Of a stretch of DNA of 64,000 nt, positions 10,952 to 24,860 are shown one piece after another; the stretch's first letter is position 1; each line of letters begins with the position of its first letter. The notes below the pieces were generated by a model, which worked only from the letters and a program-made list of their open reading frames with translations, ran no database searches and was not told the origin of the DNA. Made by a program: the position numbers and the translations under genes. The DNA lies in NCBI GenBank assembly GCA_023374045.1, contig CM041780.1:39199030-39263029 (forward strand), given 5' to 3'. This DNA is from Limonium bicolor (Eukaryota; Streptophyta; Magnoliopsida; Caryophyllales; Plumbaginaceae).

Positions 10952-12620
10952 GTAACACCTCTCTCGTTAATCTTGTATTAATAACACTCGTAGCATAATT
11001 AAAAACACGTTGCAACGGAAAATAAAGTATAATCGTCCTCACTCGGGTGCTACACGCCATTACTCACCCATGTGAGTAAAGAAGCAACCACTTAACACAA
11101 TAATTAAACCGATAACCGCTGTGATGATCTGAGATATTCTACTACTAACATATACATAACTAAATCCAAAATGTGAATACATCAGACTAGTGAGCATCTA
11201 AACTAAATTCAAAGTTTACAACCATAGTGTAGTAATACAATCCAAGTCTAAAAAGTGTGATATCAAAAACAAAAGTCCTCTACCCGAGGTCCCGCACTCC
11301 GGTTTCATAACTTGATCATGTCCCTGTAATATGTTGCCGTATAGGCTCAGTGAAAACACCAAATATGCTAAAGTGTAATCCATTTAGGTCACTTAGGTCA
11401 TTTAGTCATCTTGACATGAAATTAATTACATGTTTTTCCATTTTACAGTTTATAATGAAAGCCGTAAATTACGTAAATAAACACTCAGCAATCCATTCAA
11501 TACAGCACTACATTTCACAAGCATTCATTTGCGTAACGAAAGATAATGAGTAAATGCGATAAGACATGAAGGTTACTTTCAGCGAACGGTACTCGTTACT
11601 TGGCCTTCAAGGCCCGTCATTCATCAGCGTTTCTACTCTTATCTTTAATTGGGTGTCATGTTAGGACAACCCGTATTTAATCTTTTAATGGACAGTCGTC
11701 CTGTGTGCATCAACAGCAGTGCCCTCAGGCTAAAGATCCGTGGATCTTGGGACTTCATCTTGCCTCATAAAGGCATCATTAAAAGGCCGTAGCCATGTAC
11801 CAATAGTAGTACAATCTGACCAACGATCAAATGTGGCTCATTGAAATTTAGCAAGAGTGGACCCGATCCGGGCTTCTTACTCTAGTGATCATTATGTGCT
11901 ACCAGTTAGTCTGGAGACTACACTGGGGTTTCCACCTCATACATATAACATTTCTCCCATTTGATTAAGTAAATTAATCAATTTCCTAAGATCTAATCTT
12001 AGGTTATGGAGAATACATTTTCATTTTGAAGTCTTATAGGTCTTACACAATACCTAGAAGTAATCTAGGTCATATTCATGTTCGAGTCCATGCTCTAGAG
12101 ATGGTAATACCAAATATCTTTCCTAAGTCTTTTACTTAGGTTGATTAGGAATGTATAATACTCATTGAACTTTAGTAAGTGATGATGTTTCCCAATCTTG
12201 CTCGTATTTAAAGTTGAGCGGTAATCAGTACCACTTTAATCCAAAATACATCCACGCACAATTATAAACGCTTGACAATAGAGAAATTAGTTCATACAAA
12301 CTCATGCATATCACACATATCACTCTTAAGCCATTTAAACAAATATAGTCTGAACCCATGGAAGCCCTCAGGATATTCAGACCACACAATTAACATTCTG
12401 TACACTAAAATATACGCAAGCGTGAAGTCTCATGCATGCCCGGTACTCCTCGTAGCTCTAGGATCTAGAATAGACATGTAACACTTTGTGTTAATTCCTA
12501 AGATCTCAACTTACTCCGGTATTCATGAATAGACGCTAAATCCCGAAAGTTAACCCCCCTTAATTAGTTAATTAAGATTGTTCGGGTTTTCGAATGCATT
12601 CAGGATTAGTTAAATACATC
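10951..12620 (-). mobile_element. E5: partial giant LTR, minus orientation
   Basis: It starts TGTAACACC next to a primer site, so this is the U5 end of a 5' LTR. It carries the U5 hairpin at 11060-11079 but only 1.67 kb is present before E6 begins; the rest is deleted or lies beyond E6. It is diverged from the other families: I see no clear 72-bp array and only a weak trace of the C-rich/G-rich palindrome. It is non-coding. Confidence 0.7.
11060..11079 (-). promoter_or_regulatory. U5 hairpin of E5, compensated stem
   Basis: On the sense strand TTACTCA pairs perfectly with TGAGTAA around loop CATGGG. Relative to E1 both arms have changed (GCC to ACT and GGC to AGT), yet pairing and the YRTGGG loop are kept. 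This is the strongest covariation case in the set. Confidence 0.65.
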
Positions 12621-15600
12621 TGTTAGTTACCGTCATTACCGTCTAATCACCTCATACTTGCATACCATCGCAGCAGATACTTACTTACACAACGGTGGGT
12701 GATACAATGCCGTCAGCCACCCACGTGACTAACAAGGCCTACTACTACATACAACATCGGTCTGATGGACCGGAATACCCGAGTGCTACACAATTACAAT
12801 ACATACTCCATTTACCAACCAAGTACTACAATGCTCCATTCAATGCAATACTCCACAATTACAATACAACATACCGAGTTTACTAAGATCCAAATCCAAA
12901 TACAAATACAACAATTCCTTCAAGGTAATACATACTCCTTAAGAGTCTAGCATCTACCCATTCCTCACAACTACATACTTTCCAAATACATAATGATGTA
13001 CCCCTTGGTACACTTCTACATTCAAGACTACAAGCCTTATACAATTCTTTACTATCTACAATTCACTCCTAGCTATCTAAGCATAACCGCCGGTCTCTTA
13101 CTATGACCATAACCGCTTCGGGTACCTGTACAATAAAAACAATGCCCCAAGGGGCTCAGCTTACGCTGCATATGACTTCCGCATAAACCGCGTACTAGCG
13201 AGGGTACGCCGACCACTTGGTCAAATACATGCAATTCATTTTACTCATACTTACATACATGCTTCATTCGTAATACTACAATACTCCACAAAGTATACAT
13301 ACACACATTTCAACACATACAAAGAAGACAATACAAGTCAACCAATCATACTTACCTTCACGGAATTACGCTTATACAATACATACACAATGCTTGTTAG
13401 CCTCATTTACCCACCCGGGTTAATCGGGTGGTCATTACTCTTTTACTCAAGGTCAATGACTTACACTAGCCAAGACAATTACTCATACAATACTTCACTT
13501 ACTTACTTACTCAAGTTAAGTCGTAGTGACCTCCGGGCAGGGACTACACCGTCCCACCACCGGGCTTTACTGTGGCTCACCAATCTAGGATGCTACCCAT
13601 TTAAGGGGTTTGGTCCATAGAAAGGATTCAGGCCAGGAATCGGATCCAACCTCTTGTGTCTCCTCATCCTCACGCTTGGACGAAACTATATTGGACTTCT
13701 ACTCATTCCAATTTACTCATACTTAAGTTAGGAGTTAGGTAGTTAGGAATTAGTAGAAGTCAACACATCCACACCAAGGAATAATACACTACACCATACA
13801 CATCCATACCAAGGTATAATACATTACACAAGTACACTACAAGGTACATATACACTTCATTCTCATCCATTCATTTCATGAATTATACAAACTAAATGTT
13901 CAAGACAATATAACAAGAACAAATATAAAACAAGCATAAGTAAGTGCATTGAAGTCCGATTCGTGTATTTATCTTATTAAGGTGATCAAATAAGCACACA
14001 AATCGGGGTAATCAGGTTAGGATACAGAGCATGAAGAAATCATACCTTTCACCGGGATTTACTTTACCGGGTGTCCTCACGTTCCTTGGGTTCACTCTTG
14101 TTCCTCGAGTCTTATTCTCAAACCAATGACTACATGCCAAATGATTCTATCAATACTAAGCATTACGGTACATACATAGTTACTACTCCCGTACTTACCC
14201 CGTTATCCCGTTATTTCGGTTTAACTTAATGTTCATATACTCACAACTTTCTTAATCACTTCTCAAACTTGTTTAAACTTCTTAGGGCCTTTAAAGGTCA
14301 CCAACAAGGCCTTAACAACTTCTAAACCCATTACCATTCATTATCGTTCCCTAAGACCCATTGAATAAGCTTAGAATTCATTTTTGGTGTTGCTTCGGGA
14401 CCTTGCCGGGTCCTTAGTCCCGGACCAACACTGGTCCTAAGTCACGGGTTGTTTTTGGTTATGGTCTGGGACATTACTCCTCTCTTAAGTCCCGGATCAA
14501 ACGTTGCTTAACTCTCGAACAAGAAATAAGGTATAGTCCGGGACATTGTACGGGAACCAAGTCCCGGACCCATACTTGGGGTGAATTCTCGGCAGAAAAA
14601 CTAGGGTGGTCCGGGTCCTTAACACAGAGCTAAGTCCCGGACCGTACAAGACCATTTCTTCTCGGGGTGTTTTTAGGGGGTGGTCCGGGACTTGGTCCTG
14701 GACCTAAGTCCCGGACTATAGTAGGTCTGTTACCGAATTTGCAATTTTTTTCCTCTGTTCAATTCCTTTCTTTGGTCATTCACATCCCAAATGTTCCTAC
14801 ACTTAATCCCCCATATTCAAGCATCTAATTAAGCTTCTAAACATCCTCAAATCCATTACTAACTTCTTACTTCTTTTCATACTAATTCACACACTTTACC
14901 TTTTACCTTTCATTTCCAACACTCATATAAATTCTCCCTAGCTCCATACATAGTTTCCTCTCCTAATGCCATTTCCAAGGCCTACAATGCATTATCGTAC
15001 TTCCTCGAGTTCAACACTCATTTTATTAAATCTTGCACACTAGTTTTTCCTAGACTTTCCAATGCATTACTACACTTCTTGCTACAGATTTTACCCTCTT
15101 ATATTCTCATACCACTACTACCACTCCATGGTTACCAAACATCTCTACTTAATCCATTACACACCTTGGTTCTCCCATCCACCAAGTCATCCACAAATGC
15201 ACATTTCCTACTAAAATTTTGCCATAGTTCACCTACAATTCTAACTTATCCACATACATACTTTCTCACCAAATTCATTCCTAAACTAACCACACCCATA
15301 CAAGGGTCCTACCAGCAATCAAAACAATACCAATTCATCAATACTTCCTCAAATAACAATACTAATACACATACACAATTTATTTGGCTCTAAGGCCTAC
15401 AATTAAAATACTAGTTCACAAATACTCAAATTTCCATAAACTACAATACTAGTACAATATTTTGGGTTCTTTTATTTGTTTACCCATTCCCATTACTCTA
15501 ATGCATTAAAATTTAGCATTAAGAAGGAGCTCTTACCTTAAGCTTATATTTCCTTCTTTTCTTTTCCAATTCTCCTCCTTCTCTCTTTCTTGCACAAAAT

Positions 15601-16847
15601 CGGTCATATGGGCAATGGAGTTGCCAAACTCCATTTCCATCACCCAAGGAACACAAAAACGAGTGTAATTAAAATACTAACCCTTAGATTAATACTAATT
15701 CATTGAAATGCTTAAAACACCAATTCTAGGGTTTACCTTTAGAATCTTTTAAGAGGGGTTTTAGCCCTTGGTTCAAGAAGGTGATCCCACCACCATTGCA
15801 AGGTTGGAATTATGCTCAAAAGAGAGAGAAAATAGAGCATTATAAGTGGGAAAAATTGGTAACAAAGGAGAATGGAGGAAACATGAGTTTTTCATGTAGG
15901 TTTTTACCTTAATGGAGATAGGAGACTCCAAGCTTTAATATGGTACCATTTTCTCTTCAAATGGGAAAAACCCATGGAGATGGACTTCTTCATTTTGAGA
16001 TTTTGAAAAGAGATAATGGTAGAGAATGATGAGGGGAGTAAGATTATGTACTTATTTTTGCATTTGGAGTTCAAATAGAGATGGAGCATGGAGAAGAAGA
16101 GGGGCTGCCATGGATTTTGGTGGAGCTCCAAAAATCACCAGCTACAAGGGGATAAAGAGAGAGAAATCGGCTGGGAGAGAGGAGGAAGGTGAGAGAATAG
16201 AGAAATGAGAGGTGAGAGAGTATGTGAGTGCTTTTTGCTTTATTCACTTTTTGCTTTTTGACTCTTTATTTAATTAGCTAGTGTGTGTGTGAGGGGGTTA
16301 ATTAGCTCCTAAAAACTGGCCCCCACATTAATACTAGTTGGAGTGTTTTTCATTTTTTACAGAAAACGCTCGTTACTTTACCCGGTTTTGGTAATATTCA
16401 CTAACCGGGCCCGTTTTCCAGAATTTTCTCGTTTCTTTAATTTTATTGGTTATTAAGCATCCATTAATGATTTTTTATAGTCATTGAATGAACTATAATT
16501 TTTACGGGTTCGTTTGACCACTCAAAGTCACATTTTCGGGTTTTCTCAAAAAACGTGCGCTAAAGCTCTATTAGCGTTTTAAAACATTATTTGGATCCGT
16601 TTTCTTCAGGAATCGTTCCCGTACACTAATTAGGCATGATTGAGCCTGAGGAATCCATATAATACTCTAACCAAGGTCTCGTACCTCCTATAGTTATTTA
16701 ACACTTATTTAGCGTTTTTCGCTTTTTAAGCGTTTCTTCATTTCTATTGGATTTATTTTTCCTTACCAATTTTACTTAGGCATTATTAGGCCCTTAAATA
16801 AATATTAGAATTATTTTAATCTCTATATTTAAGTTCAGGGTATTTCA
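12621..16847 (-). mobile_element. E6: 3' LTR, terminal bases missing
   Basis: It aligns with 37182-41541 along its length, but about 20 bp of the terminal TGTAACACCCC sequence is absent at the left edge, so no target duplication can be read. It carries: donor-like sites (G of GT at 15907, 15736 and 15536); a hairpin array at 14390-14720; a CCACCCG/CGGGTGG hairpin near 13410; GCCCCAAGGGGC at 13144-13154; and a U5 hairpin at 12712-12733. It ends TATTTCA next to the polypurine tract. Divergence from its partner is visibly greater than in E7 or E9, suggesting greater age. Confidence 0.88.
14390..14720 (-). repeat. 72-bp period hairpin array of E6, left LTR
   Basis: Five units have cores at 14396, 14467, 14539, 14612 and 14686 (spacing 71-74 bp), each a GTCCGGGAC-type arm followed by its complement GTCCCGGAC. 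The stem sequence is unrelated to the arrays of E1, E3, E7 and E9, while the period is the same. Confidence 0.9.
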
Positions 16848-16882
16848 ATCTACCCCCCTTAAGAAACTTTGTCCTCAAAGTT
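16848..16882 (-). promoter_or_regulatory. 3' polypurine tract and adjacent hairpin (E6)
   Basis: The sense strand reads AACTTTG-AGGA-CAAAGTT, a perfect 7-bp hairpin, then CTTAAGGGGGGTAGAT directly against the 3' LTR start TGAAATA. The purine tract is the plus-strand primer of LTR retrotransposons. Confidence 0.88.
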
Positions 16883-17383
16883 GCTCAAGGTTATAGGATT
16901 ACTATACTTACTCATTCATACATGTCTAATGCCAAAGTCATACATTCTCCTCCTTACAATTCCTAAATCCGTTACTCAAGGTTTCTACATACCATACCAT
17001 GCAAGTTTACTACAATCACTCTGATCCGCATTACTACCAACCATCTGGTTCCACATTACCAGGTTTATACATACATACAGTGCAAAGCTATCCCCAAAGC
17101 AATGCAATACACACTACAATCCCGCAGGCACTCAGGTCATCTAGACACAAGACTCCTCTATGTCCCGCTGCCCTTGGAATAATACAACATGATACACTAC
17201 CATCGTTCTCCGGTATAAGCTTCCAACAAATCTTCATTCTCCAATCTAAGGAAAAATCCTTTCACAACCGCTAATTAGAATTCTTTCTAAAACACAACTC
17301 CAAATTTTAATTTATGTTCATTACATCTATCCTATGCGTGATTCTTGTGACCACTTGAGGGGAGCTTCCAGAATCATTCGACC

Positions 17384-17463
17384 CTGATGTGATCAGCATC
17401 AGTGTTGAACTATCTTTCCACTCCAATTTGTGTTCGGTTTCCCTTGATCTGATCAGGATCAAG
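17384..17463 (-). promoter_or_regulatory. Twin hairpins with identical palindromic loops (E6)
   Basis: Hairpin a (17384-17402) has stem CTGATG/CATCAG and hairpin b (17443-17463) has stem CTTGATC/GATCAAG. Both have the 7-nt loop CTGATCA on the sense strand, containing self-complementary TGATCA. The pair is repeated at 42078-42157 and in E9; E7 keeps hairpin a exactly and hairpin b with a new loop. A loop-loop contact within one RNA or between two RNAs is possible (inference). Confidence 0.75.
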
Positions 17464-18226
17464 TTCAACTTCCCACATCAGTTTCAAACAACCAAATAAC
17501 TCAGTTATTTCAATTTTCTATCTTTTTACTCTTCCTAGTCATGATTACAAATTAACACATCTCCAAAGGATGGAATTTAGTCCATCAATCATCCTCACTC
17601 TACTTCCAAATACTTTGCTTCAAGACTCAATGCCTAAGCGCTCATTTCATCGACCTTCGCTACTTTCATTCATTACTCTCCATCATTTGAAGTATTCTAA
17701 CTAAGGGGTTGCAATATTTGTAGAATTTAGTCGTCCTCAATTTACTTCCAATAACTTACCTAGGAATACACTACTTCTGGGCTCCATTCATCTACTACTC
17801 TCAATCGTTTCGTACTACTTCTTTAAAGGATACAATACTTGTGGAGCTCCGTCCACTACTTGTTTGCAATTTTCTCACAACAATCACCTAGGGAACTCAA
17901 TTTCCTCTAGGTTCTACATTGGTTTTATACCGACTCATGTATCGTAATGCCATGTCTAACTTCAAATAGGCATACACTATGGGGATTATCATTTCCCCCG
18001 GAGTTTCTCTACTCTTCTTTACTAATACTCTCATACTGGGGTTACAAGATGTGTAATTCATCCTATGGTATTTGCATCTCTCGTGCCTAATTACCACAAT
18101 TACAATATGAATGAATACGTATGTTTATTTAACATGAGTATCAATCATCAATTCGATTCTCATTTGTGCTATGCACATTATAGTTTATGTGTTTTATTCG
18201 TGACACTTACATTAAGCGGTTTTTGC

Positions 18227-18262
18227 TCTACCCCCCTTAAAAGGGATTACGCCCACGTAATC
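18227..18262 (-). promoter_or_regulatory. Second, internal polypurine tract with hairpin (E6)
   Basis: The sense strand reads GATTACG-TGGG-CGTAATC (perfect 7-bp stem), then CCTTTTAAGGGGGGTAGAGC. The purine tract copies the true 3' tract about 1.4 kb upstream of it in sense direction. The arrangement is kept in E7 (30508-30544) and E9 (48990-49026). Confidence 0.75.
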
Positions 18263-21200
18263 TACCATATGTTATTATTGAACATTGGTTCACTCAATTA
18301 GGGCACTCTAAAGCATTTTAGCTTCCCTACGGTTTATTATATAATGTACTCTGGTCAAAGGGTCTTAACCATACTAATGGTTTAGTCCTTGCACCAAGAA
18401 TTCCTATTGGAGTTTATTTAACTCCTAACCAATTCGGTTCCAGCCTATCAGGCTTCAAGGCGTTGATGGCCATTCTCTCATACTTACTAGGTACATTAAC
18501 CTCTTAGCTTGGTCCCACTAGCTTCTGCTGCGTGACCCTGATAACCTTAGTGCTTAGCTACACATCACCTTTTTATCCCTCTATTGTGGGAATAAGGTTA
18601 TTAAACAAGTGTGGTATTCTTTTACCGTGCTTGGACTCGATAGGTTTAGATTTATGACCAGCTCTCTGGCAATCTATTATACATACTATTTGTACTCCCA
18701 TGATTATTCACTAAGTTCCTTGGACTTATTGTCGGATGAGGTTAAGTCACCACTTACTTGTAGTGCTTCCTCTGTTGTCAATAGCTTCTGAATTATACCA
18801 GTTTCTCTGGTTCAGTACAAGTATTCTTTACTTGTATGACGTTGCATTTTCTATGCGTCGGTCCTTGTGACTTACTTAAGTCTCCTTCCACTTTTTATTC
18901 CCATGGAATTCACATCTTGTGATAGTTAGTGTGTTTTACACTCTTCGTGCTTCTTTGGCCTTAGGCCGCACGGTTTGTCTCTAAGCTCTTGCTTAACTAG
19001 CTACTGCCCTGATCGTTGGTGAAACGAAGGATTTACTATGATTTACATTTTCCATATTCCTAGCTATCCCACTAGATCATTAGCTGCACAAGTGCAATAA
19101 CAAAACACTCAGTCCTACAGAGTGCAGAGGCGTAAACGCTGGGCAATAACTCACTTATGTGATCGCATAAGAATAAATACTTCTGCCTGTCATCTCGTAC
19201 TTACAACTCCATGTCATTGTCTAACTACTTCCTTATAGCGGTCGCTTGTTGAGCACCATATTCTTACTTGTCATACAACATCATTTTTTTACTGTCTCCA
19301 TTACTGTGGTATCTTATCTTTACTCATTGCCATTGTCGTTGGCACCATTTCCTTATGGTGTGAATACACCGAGGGTTTCCTATGTTCGTGTGTATAACGG
19401 TTGTCGTAGCATACCGCAATATTACTATCTTCCCAATGTGGAGATGTTTTATTTCAATTCAGGTTCCATGTGTAGGTTAACTTACCTCACATTATTTCAT
19501 CATTCATGGTACAATTTACCAAGTTTCTTGGTCAACAATGGATGAAGTAATTTATCGGGTTACAAGCTCTCTTGAGCGTTAGTCATTCGTGGTGTGCAAT
19601 GTGCATTCACATTGATTGTTTTTGACAATTCCTATCTCCCTAGTGCTGAGCATTGGTTATAGGCTCTAGCTGTGCAGTTTTACTTTTGTATGTACATCAC
19701 GGGACATCCCAAGAACTTTAAGGGTTTTCTGGTCCCGTTCTCCAATTGGAGAGTATTCTATCACTGATAAATGAAAGTTCTTATTGAGGGGTTTGTTTCC
19801 GCTCATAAGTCTCATGACAAGGTTTACCATGTTAGTATCTGTATATGTACTTCTGCCATTCATACAATGGTTCACCATATGCTTGGCTCCATATGGTCTA
19901 TACTTACTCCTTCCAGTCTCTATGCTCTTTAAGCCTCTTTCTAGGCGTATTTGTTTGGAAATCTCATTTTTTTATTCGATTGTCTCTTGGCAATAACTAC
20001 ATGCGCAAGTTTGTTGTTATGGTAGATGGAAGCCTTTTCTAAGGGTTCACATCATCACCGCATTGGTGGTCTTCAGTTAACGAGAGGTACCTTCCCTCGG
20101 GTTTCCCATAGTGTCCAAGTGTGGACTAGGCCATTGTTGGAGTTATTACGATTCTTATGCCTCTGTGCTACCATTGCTACAAAAGGCATAAAGAGCAATT
20201 AACAGCTTCGTCAACTGTATACTAGACCGATGCTCTAGTGACAGTGACACTGAGATAGCCATTACTCCAAGCCACTCATTAAGCTGAGTTCAAATTGGGT
20301 GGTTCAGTTGTCGATCTATTTGTCGTATGAAGCAATACCTCTTGCATGTCTTGTTATTAAATGGTGTGGGTTTCGTAACCGTTTAAGTTTACACAACGTA
20401 TTTGGTTTATGGCTTTTGAGCCTTGTTGCTGCGAGCTGTGCTCTTTGCTAGCTGCTTATACATGTTTCCACCTCCTTGCATGCCACCATAGGGTTGCAGG
20501 TATTTACTGGGCTCCATGGCAAGTTGTTGCATCATGCTTCCGTTCAAGGAGGCCCTTCAGGCATTCTGATGTTAATCAGTGCCTTTTGGTGGTTGAGGGT
20601 ATTTCCTGTTAAGTGAAATCCCTTCGGTGTCCTAACCGAGTGTTCGTCCTAGCTCTCATGCTCTTATCATGAAGCTTGTTCGATTGTTGTTAACTCAGAC
20701 ACCCTTCAAGGATTGCTCGTGGGTGTTGTTGGTTACGCCGTTACATCCGGCTAATGCTTATGATACGTTGTGTCTACTATACCGCCTTGTGGTATCGTAT
20801 TTGAGCTATCCCCTTTTGGGTTATAACGTCTCCCGTTCTTGGGTAGACCGTTTATACTTCCTCCCAGTATTCTTGACTAGGTTTACATTCCTCTTCAATG
20901 ATGGATTATACTTCGTGGTAATCTTGAGATTGCTCTTGGGATCCCCGTCCCGTTGTTGGTCTTTGGGTATTCACGTTAGGCATTTGCCTTACTGTGTTTA
21001 GGCTGGACATCCTTTCCAGCTGTCATGTATTTGCTTGAAATCTTTGAGACATATCCAATGTCTATACTTGTTAGTTTGCGCTCTTTGCGCTTCTTAATCC
21101 TCAGTCCTTATCCTCAGATGTATTCTCTGAGTTCTTTATACTTATTTCTTAGCTGAGTTCCTTCTCCTTGATCGTCTGAGGTGTCCAGCTGTTCTGCTTT

Positions 21201-21858
21201 AAACTTACTCATGGTCCGTAGAACGGAGCTGACTACTTCCCGTGTTTCGTACACTACATGTATACATACGTGGGGTACCTTGTTGATACGTTACCACTTA
21301 CCCGACTATCTGTCAGGCCCGCAAGCTCCTTCGGAGTGCGGTCGTCCCACATCCCGTATTTGGGTACACTCATAGTGCTCGTCACACGCCTAGGTGAAGT
21401 ATTCTATTGTCAACTCCTCTTGTATCATTCTATGATACTCACCGTAATTTTGTTGGTTTGGTTTTAAAATCTAAGGTTTAAAAGAAGGGTTGTGGTTTCG
21501 AAAGAAAAATTTTGGGTTTTAAAATCATAGTTCGGTGTTAAAAGTTCTTCATGGCGTGGCCATGTCTGAGGTCTTCACCAAGTACAGCTTCTCGCTGACT
21601 GGTATGTCCTTAATACAATGGTCGGGCCGTTAGGCCTTTCCAAGGTTCCATTCTTCTAGTTTAAGGATGTGTGATCCTGTAGTTGCTTCATTGCGGTTAC
21701 AATACCTTACTAAGTACTTGTTGTGTGTTAGGTTTCCTCTACATGTTCCTGTTCTTACTGGACTTGCCGTGGCAAGTGCGTGGTACTGGTGGTTTTTGGG
21801 TAAACCTATACCGGTCATGGTATGGTTTCCACTCGTATTTGGTAGTCTTGCTGACTCT

Positions 21859-21863
21859 CCTTT
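21859..21863. repeat. Target site duplication CCTTT, left of E7
   Basis: CCTTT is repeated at 36307-36311 directly after the E7 terminus TGTTACA. The uninterrupted paralogous site is visible in E9 near 52480-52500. Confidence 0.95.
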
Positions 21864-22484
21864 TGAAATACCCCAAACCTAAGTATGCTAAGTAAACATC
21901 AAATTATGATGTAGTAAGGCTAGAATATGCCTTAGAAAGATTGGTAGACAATTTAAACCAAGGAAAACACAAGAAAATGCCTTAAGGGCAATTAGGGCAA
22001 AAATCTGCTCTAAGCTTGGAGAGGCTTGGGTGAGTACCCAAATATCATGATAAGACCTTAGTAATATTCTAATGGTCATTTTAAACCAATTACCAAAGAA
22101 AACCAAGCTTGAAAACAAGTTAAAACACAAAATGTGCTTTAAGAAGTCTTAAAGCACATTTTTGAGAAATTGTCTTAGAATTGAGTTTTGAGTGGCTAAA
22201 TGTCCATCATTACTCTTTAATCAACATGTGTACTAATTAGTATCACATTAGGAAGCCTAAATCAATGGGAAATCAAAAATTTCAGAAATATGTGCACTAA
22301 TTTGTGAATAGTGCCAAATAGTGACTAGTTTAAGTTTTAATCAATATAAGCTAATTAGTTGGTCAACAAAGACCATGACTAGCCTTATTTAAGATAGGGG
22401 GCCGGTTTTCTAAGGGAGGATGAGTCACCATAAGTAGTCAAATAAGGAAGAAGAAAGAAGAGATAAGTAAAAGGAGTACTATTT

Positions 22485-22560
22485 GCTTTATTAAAGCAAA
22501 TATCTTATATTAGCCCACTTTTCTTCTTCTCTCTCTTCATTTCCCTTCTTCCCACGGTTT
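22485..22560 (+). promoter_or_regulatory. Putative core promoter of E7 5' LTR
   Basis: TTGCTTTATTAAAGC and CTTATATTAG precede a long pyrimidine-rich stretch, aligning with the better TATA block of E3. It lies about 640 bp into the LTR. This is a weak TATA match and the assignment is inferred. Confidence 0.35.
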
Positions 22561-22800
22561 CTTCTTCCCTTCTCTTGCTCCAAAACCGAGAGAGCTTCAT
22601 CCATGGGTGCTCCACCTTCAAATGCTCACCAAGTATGCATCTTTGCTCCAAATCAAAAACTAAGTATAGATTTCTCTTAGTTAGGCCAAGACCTATCTTT
22701 CTATCTTTTCAAATCTTTCAAAGCTCAAGTTTGGTGCCATGAGAAAACTCCATTGATGGAGGAAAATCAAGTTTGAAGAGCTCATTAGCTTCTCCATTCT

Positions 22801-23400
22801 CTTAAGGTAAAGAAAATGTAAGAAAAACCATGTTTCCATCATTCCTTCCACATGGCCGAAAATTACTACTCATGGGGCCTTGTTTTTATGCCTTGTTCTA
22901 GCTTGATTTATTCACCAAGGACTAGTGGAGGTCCTATTTCATTCAATGCCCAAGTCTACTTTGAGACTTCAAAGGTAATCATCCACTTTTATGCCTTAGA
23001 ACACATTTCTAACCTAGGTTTTCATTCCTTGAGGTTAGTGTATTGTTTAGTACTCATGTGAGTCATTGAATATTGGTTAGAACATTGGCAAAGGAAGTTT
23101 AAGTGGTGGCCGATATTCATTCAAGAAGAAGGTCTAAGGAGGAAGATAAGATAAGCTTGAGAAAACAAGGTAAATTACTTACCTAATGGTGGTTTAAGAT
23201 TAAGGAATGAGTTTTAGATGGGTACCAATGTAGCCTAGAGCTTACATTGTGTATTGGATTATATAACCTAAGAAAAAGAACTTAAACAAGCTTATGAACT
23301 TGTGACTAAGGAGCCAATGAGAATGAGTTAGTAATATAAGTTTTAGAGGGATTTTAAGAGCATTATAACTACTATGAGATTGATGGGTGTATTTGCAGGT
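22801..23400 (+). promoter_or_regulatory. Three splice-donor-like sites and one acceptor in E7 LTR
   Basis: TTAAGGTAAAG, CAAAGGTAATC and ACAAGGTAAAT place GT at 22807, 22975 and 23170. TATTTGCAG/GTTG ends at 23398, which would close a 229-nt intron from the third donor. E3 has the same third donor and acceptor, 233 nt apart. Sites in E1, E6 and E9 keep similar spacing. Confidence 0.55.
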
Positions 23401-24604
23401 TGAAGCTTTTATATGTGGAAAATTCAGTGTTTAAGTTTAAGTCATTTAAGGGCCTAAGAGCCATGTCATTTAAGAGCCTTAGTGCTATGCAATTTAAGAT
23501 TATTGCAATATATTGAGTTTGATGTGATTGAGTTGGTTTAGGTGAGAAGATATGATGGAAAAGAACTTGATGTGTGTGAGATGGTTGAATGAGGAAAACA
23601 AAGCATTTGGGCATGATAATATACTAGAGAAGCTATGGCGAAATTTTAGTAGAAAACAATGTGTTTAGTGGTAGTGGTGAGTTAATATGCCCTAGGGTTC
23701 ACTAGGGATCATTAAGAGGAATTTGAGTGGAAATGAGTTAACTAAGAAGTTCTTGAGGTTTTGAATGACCTAGAGATGTCTAGGAGGAAATTAGAGGATT
23801 GGTGAGTGTATTAAACACACCAAAGTCATGGTATGAGAAATGGTAAGACTTGTGCAAATTTGGAGGAGAAGGTGTATAATGCTTTGAGATGATTTAGGTA
23901 TGAACTAGAGAGTAAAACAATGAGAGTTTTGAGAACCTTGTGTAAGCGTGATGATGCTAGTAGTCGACTAATGAGGTTTAGTTTAGATGTTAATGAGTGG
24001 ACTTAGGTGATGGAAGAGAGAGGTGTGGGAGAATGTTGTCAAATGTCAAGGAAAATGACTAGGAATGTAAAAGAGAGTATGATCATGAGGGTGGTGAATA
24101 AGATGCATAGAAGAGGTGGAAATGTCTAAGGAGGGTGTTACATGGTCAGGGTAAATGAAGAACCATGTCAAGGTGTTAAGGTAATGGGAAGCAATGTATA
24201 AGTAAGCTCAAGAGTTTAGGAGTGATGAGTAACAAATGAAAAGAAGAGAAATTGTGCATGGACATGCAAGATGACCTTGGAAGGTTTAACAAAGCAAAGA
24301 TGGAATGTAATGATGTTAAGGAGGAGTTATATTGATTGGGAAGGAAACACTTTGGTTAGTTGAAGTTTTAGATAAAATGTACAAGTTGGAAATGTAAGGA
24401 ATCATATGACAAGTGTTAGGAGTGTTTGTAAGAATTTAGTAAATGTTTGAGAAGATCTTTGGAAGTTGTTTTGGAGAGTTTGGTGGAAGTTCTAAGGTGA
24501 GTTTAAGTGCCTAAATGATGTTAGAAGACATTATGAGGGTTTAGGAGAAGTTTGGTGAATATTGGTTAAGTGTTTGAAGGCTTAGAAAATGAGTGTTTTG
24601 CCTT

Positions 24605-24860
24605 GTCCGAACATCCGTCCGGACATGGACGTTCGGACAGGCCCTGTTGCGTGAAAATTTTCAGAGTCTCGACTTGTGTCCGACCTTGGGAAGTCCGGAC
24701 ACAAGTTCGGACGTGCCTGCTTCTACTTAGGATTTTCCTCGACCCATGTCCGAACTTCCGAAGTCCGGACACATGTTCGGACATGCGTCTGTTTTCAGTT
24801 TTGAGTCTCGACTTGCGTCCGAACTTGGGAAGTCCGGACACAAGTTCGGACATGCCACTG
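24605..24860 (+). repeat. About 70-bp period hairpin array of E7, 5' LTR
   Basis: Four units start at GTCCG 24605, 24678, 24748 and 24817. Each has GTCCGAACTT, its partial complement AAGTCCGGAC and a third arm AAGTTCGGAC, so alternative pairings are possible. The copy in the 3' LTR is at about 34436-34690. Confidence 0.9.

Larger units (their letters stand above)
16848..21858 (-). mobile_element. E6: non-coding internal domain, 3' portion
   Basis: It begins with the 3' polypurine tract (16848-16863) behind hairpin AACTTTG/CAAAGTT (16865-16882). It aligns over its length with the internals of E9 (47769 on) and, more loosely, E7. Open frames are short and resemble no gag or pol domain on either strand. 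Conserved non-coding blocks are twin hairpins at 17384-17463 and a second purine tract at 18227-18262. It is interrupted at 21858 by E7. Confidence 0.85.

Noticed and set aside
22852..23061. 69-codon frame identical in both E7 LTRs
   Set aside because: The frame is identical because the LTRs are young; it contains a donor-like site and has no recognisable domain. A leader micropeptide cannot be excluded but nothing supports it.
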